A DNA stretch of 64,000 nt. It comes from Acidobacteriota bacterium (GTDB lineage Bacteria > Acidobacteriota > Terriglobia > Bryobacterales > Bryobacteraceae). The stretch covers positions 101,140-165,139 of the forward strand of contig JACTMJ010000026.1 in the NCBI GenBank assembly GCA_014584705.1, in the 5' to 3' direction. The translations under genes were made by a program, and so were the position numbers. Shown here one piece after another: positions 60,136-64,000 of the stretch (position 1 is its first letter; every line of letters starts with the position of its first letter). Under the pieces are notes generated by a model that did not search any database, had not been told where the DNA came from, and saw only the letters and a list, made by a program, of their open reading frames with translations.

Positions 60136-61141
60136 CCCGCGGCACAATACGCGTTCCTGTCGGCCCTGCCGTCCCTCGCGAGGGGGCGCGCTGCTGGCCG
60201 TCGTTTGGCTGGTGGCCGCTCTTTCCGTGATTGCCCTTGCCATCGCCGCCACGGTGCGCTCGGAGGTGGAGCGCTCCACCACCAACGCTGAAGCCGTCCG
60301 TGCATACTACCTTGCCAAAGGCGCGATTGACCGGGCAGCGCTCTACATCCAGTGGGGTGCCGCCGCCAATCAGCCCGGTCGCCCCCCGGTCTATTACCTG
60401 CGCGGCATGCGGACCCTCGAATTTCGCCTGCCTTCGGGCGTAGTCAGCGTGGATGTCATCCCGGAATCCGCCAAGCTGAATGTGAACCGGGTCGACGTCA
60501 ACGACCTCTTGCGGCTCTTTCTCGCGCTCGGCCTGGCACCGCCCGATGCGGCCGAACTGTCGGCCGCCGTGGATGACTGGCGCAAGCCCCCAGGCGCTGC
60601 TCTCACCCCCTTTGATCGCTACTACCTCTCGCTCACTCCGTCTTTTCCCGCGCGCCATGCGTCTCTGGAAAATGTGGAAGAACTGCTCCTTGTGAAAGGG
60701 ATGACGCCCGAGCTATTTTACGGTACCTATGTGCCGGGCTCGGGCGATTCGCTCGTCTGGCGCCCCGGTGTCCGGGATTGCCTCACCGTCTATGGACGCA
60801 GTGATTCCGTGGATATCAATTGGGCGGAGCCTCCGGTTCTGGCCGCGGTGGGTCTTCCCCCTCAGGCCGTGGCCATGATCGATGCGCGCCGCAACCAGCG
60901 GCCGTTCCTGATGGAAAATGAGATTTCGGAGCTTGGCCTTGGCGGGTTCGAAGGGGTGCAGCGCCTCCAGATTGGGGGCCGCTCCATTTTCACGCTCCGC
61001 GCCACCGCCCGCCTGCTTGAGCAGGATGGCAGCCTCTCCGCAACGCGCCGCGGCATCGCGGCCGTGGTCGACCTCAACGAACGCACCGTTGACCGCCCAT
61101 TCACTACGCTACGCTGGTACGACAGGGCATGGAAACAATAA
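60125..61141 (+). CDS. gspK: Minor pseudopilin GspK
   Basis: The product has 338 residues. The N-terminal helix GGALLAVVWLVAALSVIALA follows a leader cut after SRG and lacks Glu at position 5, as usual for GspK. The globular part has the helix-hairpin-helix-like SAKLNVNRVDVNDLLRLF and VDINWAEPPVLAAVGLPP segments of the T2SK domain. It caps the pseudopilus. It overlaps gspL by 13 nt. Confidence 0.88.
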   Translation: MVISPRHNTRSCRPCRPSRGGALLAVVWLVAALSVIALAIAATVRSEVERSTTNAEAVRAYYLAKGAIDRAALYIQWGAAANQPGRPPVYYLRGMRTLEFRLPSGVVSVDVIPESAKLNVNRVDVNDLLRLFLALGLAPPDAAELSAAVDDWRKPPGAALTPFDRYYLSLTPSFPARHASLENVEELLLVKGMTPELFYGTYVPGSGDSLVWRPGVRDCLTVYGRSDSVDINWAEPPVLAAVGLPPQAVAMIDARRNQRPFLMENEISELGLGGFEGVQRLQIGGRSIFTLRATARLLEQDGSLSATRRGIAAVVDLNERTVDRPFTTLRWYDRAWKQ

Positions 61142-62523
61142 GCACCGCTCCTGTTTCGGGAAACGGTCACTCCCCGGACCAGTCAAACGCCGCGACCGCC
61201 GCCAGTTCGGCCGGGTTGCATCCGTCCCCTTGGTGGAAGCGCCTTGCCGCCAGCGGTGCCGGCGTTGCCATCGCCGTCGGGCAGGAGAGCATCGACATCC
61301 TTCTCCTGCGCGTGCGCCCGTCCAGCGTCACCATCCTGGGCTTCCAGCGCTTCACCGGCATCAAGGAGCGCGGCGCGTCGGAGATCGGCGCGGAATACGC
61401 TCGCTTCCTGCGCGCGAATGGAATTCCTCACCTGCCTGCCTGGGTCCTGCTGCCTCGCGAGGATATGATCGTTCGCACCCTGAGCCTGCCCGGCGTCCCC
61501 GCGAAGGATCTCGATTCCGCGATCTCCCTTCAGTTGGAATCCTTGCACCCTTATGTAGACCAGGGCGTACGATACGGCTTCGTCCGTGTCGGCAAATCGC
61601 CCCAGGTGCTGGTCGGCATCGCTCGCGAAGATCTGGTCGATCGCTGGATTGCCTTCTTTGAGGAAGCGGGTGTCAAACTCGCCGGATTTACATTCAGCGC
61701 GGACGCGCTCTACCGGGGTATTCGTTGCTTGCGGACGCCGGGTTCCGGCTTCGTCACCGCCATCGAATCAGAGGATGCCGTCGAGATTTACGGAGAAAGC
61801 ACTTCGCGCCCCGTCTACGATGCGCTGCTCTATGCGGAGCCGTCTTCCGCGTTGACGCATGCTGCTTCCGAACTGCGTCTGGATGACCAGGGTGCCATCC
61901 GTGAGGTTGCGGAACTGCTGCCCGCCGCGGCCACGGTGGAACAGGCGGAATTTGCGGCCAAACATCCACTGCTCTACGCCACCGCTCTGGGAGCGGCTGC
62001 CACCTTCCCCGCACCGGCGGCGAATCTTCTCCCCGCGGAATTGCGTAAAGGCGGCAATTGGACGATGTTCCTGCCGACGCTGGTTCTTGCAGTGATCCTG
62101 GCCCTCCTTGTGGCCGGCATGTACGGTTACAAGGCTTGGGAAGAGCGCCAGTACGCCGCTCGCCTGATGGCGGAAGTCCAGTTGCTCGAACGCCAGGTGG
62201 CCGCCGGGCAACGCCTCGATCAGGAAGGGGAGCGCTTCCTCACCCGGCTGGATTTCTTGAACGCGTTTCGTTCCCGTACCTCGGCCGATCTCGAGGCACT
62301 TCTCGCTCTCACCCGTCTGCTGCCCGATGATACTTGGGTTACGCAGCTCGATCTGTCGCGAACGGAAATTTCTCTGGCCGGTGAAGCCGCGCGCGCGGGA
62401 GATTTGATCGGCATCATTGATGCCAGCCCGCTTTTCGAGAAGACGGAGTTCGCCATGCCTCTGCAGCGCGTGGAGAACCGGGAGATCTTCCGGCTGCGCA
62501 TCCGGCGGGAGGCGGCGAAATGA
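61129..62523 (+). CDS. gspL: GspL-like (PilM+PilN-type) platform protein
   Basis: The product has 464 residues. The cytoplasmic actin-like part runs to about residue 300 (VAIAVGQESIDILLLRVRPS, then DSAISLQLESLHPYVDQG). A single membrane helix follows (MFLPTLVLAVILALLVAGMY), then a coiled coil and a PilN-like ferredoxin domain (DDTWVTQLDLSRTEISLAGE). This is the fused form usual for GspL. It links the ATPase to the periplasmic parts. It overlaps gspM by 4 nt. Confidence 0.85.
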   Translation: METISTAPVSGNGHSPDQSNAATAASSAGLHPSPWWKRLAASGAGVAIAVGQESIDILLLRVRPSSVTILGFQRFTGIKERGASEIGAEYARFLRANGIPHLPAWVLLPREDMIVRTLSLPGVPAKDLDSAISLQLESLHPYVDQGVRYGFVRVGKSPQVLVGIAREDLVDRWIAFFEEAGVKLAGFTFSADALYRGIRCLRTPGSGFVTAIESEDAVEIYGESTSRPVYDALLYAEPSSALTHAASELRLDDQGAIREVAELLPAAATVEQAEFAAKHPLLYATALGAAATFPAPAANLLPAELRKGGNWTMFLPTLVLAVILALLVAGMYGYKAWEERQYAARLMAEVQLLERQVAAGQRLDQEGERFLTRLDFLNAFRSRTSADLEALLALTRLLPDDTWVTQLDLSRTEISLAGEAARAGDLIGIIDASPLFEKTEFAMPLQRVENREIFRLRIRREAAK

Positions 62524-63116
62524 CAATCTCCGCGAGAGACCGGCGCGCTCTGCTGCTGCTCGGCGTGGGCATCGCCGTTGTATTGGGTTGGCGCTTATGG
62601 AACGAGCGCGGCGCGTCGGTCGCCAGTGCACCGGCCGTCAATCTTTCCATCCCCGTCCTCGAAAAGCGCCTCGTGAGCCTGAGGGAGCGTGCCGCGCTCA
62701 ACCCCGCGAAGAAAGAAGTGCGGGAGCAGCTTGCCAAGGTCGTGGAGGAACGTGAAAAAGCGCTATTGCGGGCGGAGACGCCACAGCAGGCGCAGGCCGC
62801 CCTTCTTGCCAAAGTGCGGGCCGTGCTCGAACGCCAGGCTCCCCCTCTTCAGGCCGGCCAGGTGGACATGGCCCCCATTGGCAGCGCCGGCGAAGACTAT
62901 GGTGAAGTTGCGGTGACGGTGGCCTTTCCCTGCGCCATTGAGCAGCTCGTGAATGTGCTTGCCGATATCCGCGCGATGGAAGACGCCGTGGCGACGCGAA
63001 GCATTGCGGTCTCTATTGCCAACCGTCAAAAGAAAATTCTGAATGTCCGCGTCAGTGTTTCCGCGCTCACGCCGCGGGAACTGGTGCCGGAACCCACCGG
63101 AGGAATGATCCGATGA
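62520..63116 (+). CDS. gspM: GspM-like (PilO-type) protein
   Basis: The product has 198 residues. One N-terminal membrane helix (ALLLLGVGIAVVLGWRLW) leads to a coiled coil (REQLAKVVEEREKALLRAET) and a small ferredoxin-like domain (VAVTVAFPCAIEQLVNVLAD). This is the layout of GspM/PilO, the partner of GspL. It overlaps both neighbours by 4 nt. Confidence 0.82.
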   Translation: MTISARDRRALLLLGVGIAVVLGWRLWNERGASVASAPAVNLSIPVLEKRLVSLRERAALNPAKKEVREQLAKVVEEREKALLRAETPQQAQAALLAKVRAVLERQAPPLQAGQVDMAPIGSAGEDYGEVAVTVAFPCAIEQLVNVLADIRAMEDAVATRSIAVSIANRQKKILNVRVSVSALTPRELVPEPTGGMIR

Positions 63117-63835
63117 AAACCAGACTGCGCATCCTGAATCTTGTCCTGCTCATTGCCTGCGGGTTTGTTGTCTGGCAGATGCGTGCCAACCACCTGCAAG
63201 CTGCCGCGCGCGAGCAGAAAACATTTCAGCCGCGTGCCAAAGCAAACCAGGCCGCTGACGTGAAGGTGGTCCCGGTTCCACCGGCGGAACCGCCCTCCGC
63301 CTACGTGGAAGTCGCCACCCGCATGATGTTCGCGCAGGACCGCAATCCGAACGTGGTCGAGGAAAAGAAGCCGGAGCCCGAACCCAAACAGATGCCGCCA
63401 CTGCCCGTGCTTTACGGCGTCATCAATTTCGGGGACGGGCCCATCGCCATGCTCAGCGAGAATGAAGGCGGCAAACAGGGATCGTACAAAGCCGGGGACA
63501 GCATCGGTGAGTTCAAGCTCGTGAGCGTTTCCAAGGAGAAGATCACCTTTTTGTGGGACGGCAAGGAAATTGAGAAGACGGCCGAACAATTGAAATCTCA
63601 GGGCAAGAGCGCCCCGAAAAAGGCCGCCAAGGAGACGGTAGCCAAGGCGCCAACGCCCGTCGCACCACCCCCCGCGCCCACCAAGCCCGGCCCCGGCAAA
63701 GAGACCGGGGGTAGGGAACGCGCCTGCCAGCCCGGCGAGAAATCGCCGGATGGCACGGTGGTGGATGGCTGGGTGAAGCGGACCACGTACTCCCCGATGG
63801 GAGCGGTTTGCTACTGGGAGCCGGTAGCGAAATAG
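63113..63835 (+). CDS. GspC-like periplasmic connector protein
   Basis: The product has 240 residues. One membrane helix (ILNLVLLIACGFVVWQM) is followed by a proline-rich linker and a small beta domain (LPVLYGVINFGDGPIAMLSE and SYKAGDSIGEFKLVSVSKEK), which matches the HR-like domain of GspC. A lysine/proline-rich stretch and a C-terminal CQPGEKSPDGTVVDGWVKR segment with two cysteines follow. The PDZ domain of many GspC proteins is missing. It should bridge the inner-membrane platform and the secretin, whose gene seems to start next. Confidence 0.7.
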   Translation: MKTRLRILNLVLLIACGFVVWQMRANHLQAAAREQKTFQPRAKANQAADVKVVPVPPAEPPSAYVEVATRMMFAQDRNPNVVEEKKPEPEPKQMPPLPVLYGVINFGDGPIAMLSENEGGKQGSYKAGDSIGEFKLVSVSKEKITFLWDGKEIEKTAEQLKSQGKSAPKKAAKETVAKAPTPVAPPPAPTKPGPGKETGGRERACQPGEKSPDGTVVDGWVKRTTYSPMGAVCYWEPVAK

Positions 63836-63905
63836 GCCTCTCGCGGCGGTGTGTCTATCGAAGCGAGGGAGATTCTTGAAGCGAGGGAGAAGGGTGAGGC
63901 AACGA

Positions 63906-64000
63906 ATGAGGACGGATATGAAGTACATCTGCGCGGTTGGGGCCTTGGCCGCCAGCCTCCTGCCAACCGCGTTCGGATGGGCGCAAAACGCACCCGCGAG
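63906..64000 (+). CDS. Start of a secreted protein, probably secretin GspD (cut by window end)
   Basis: From the ATG at 63906, or 63918 in the same frame, the sequence reads YICAVGALAASLLPTAFGWA followed by QNAPA, a signal peptide with a cleavage site. AGGGTGAGG stands upstream as a ribosome-binding sequence. No secretin domain is reached before the edge. Position after E-to-M and C genes makes gspD the most likely identity. Confidence 0.6.
   Translation, partial: MRTDMKYICAVGALAASLLPTAFGWAQNAPA

Noticed and set aside
1..64000. CRISPR arrays, tRNA or rRNA genes, insertion sequences, prophage
   Set aside because: No regularly spaced repeats, cloverleaf-like segments, intact transposase or phage genes were seen on reading; a tRNAscan or repeat search was not possible here.

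Overview
This 64 kb stretch of GC-rich chromosome reads as Acidobacteriota, most likely the Bryobacterales/Solibacter side. That placement is inferred from gene content: two Oar-like TonB-dependent receptors of about 1,100 residues with an N-terminal carboxypeptidase-regulatory domain, many exported glycan-degrading enzymes with Tat or lipoprotein signals, a DUF6807 (PmoA-like) protein, a NIPSNAP protein, and a type II secretion locus. No rRNA or tRNA gene, intact mobile element or CRISPR array is visible. The sequence was read by eye; no database was searched.

Layout. 1-6.5 kb: a heparinase II/III-like gene cut by the left edge, a decayed AbiE toxin-antitoxin pair, the 3' scrap of a lost TonB receptor, a hemerythrin-like protein, a sialate O-acetylesterase-like enzyme and a GH29 fucosidase. 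7-9.9 kb: a minus-strand operon of two LiaF/DUF5668-type membrane proteins, a LytS-type kinase and a LytTR regulator. 10.4-11.1 kb: a ParDE module. 11.6-21.4 kb: a sugar-acid locus (MFS transporter, glucarate-dehydratase-like enzyme, SDR, an unrecognised protein, creatininase-like amidohydrolase) divergent from a TonB receptor and an RraA-like aldolase, with a LysR gene at the end. 21.5-26.5 kb: GH20 and GH89-like hexosaminidases and an isocitrate-lyase/PEP-mutase-family enzyme.

26.6-40.7 kb looks like one regulon for rhamnose-containing glycans. It has a FadR-type GntR repressor, a second TonB receptor and a GH106-like rhamnosidase on the plus strand. Facing them is a minus-strand operon (metallo-beta-lactamase-fold protein, SDR, L-rhamnonate-dehydratase-like enzyme, two exported CocE-type hydrolases). 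The promoter of the repressor gene and the promoter of the facing operon, 14 kb apart, share a 19/20-identical 20-bp palindrome at exactly the same place relative to the -10 box. This is the strongest regulatory signal in the window. The first enzyme of the operon has lost nearly all metal ligands of its fold.

40.7-45 kb: sulfatase, DUF6807 protein, NIPSNAP protein, thioesterase, TatA. 45-53 kb is housekeeping: HU, RecA (with a palindrome over its promoter), a SIRT5-like sirtuin, LarC, MetRS, TatD and a polyprenyl diphosphate synthase. 53-64 kb: an ECF sigma factor, a probable membrane anti-sigma partner and an unrecognised exported protein, then a type II secretion operon in the order E-F-G-H-I-J-K-L-M-C, with what is probably secretin D starting at the right edge. 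That secretion system would export the kinds of hydrolases encoded upstream.
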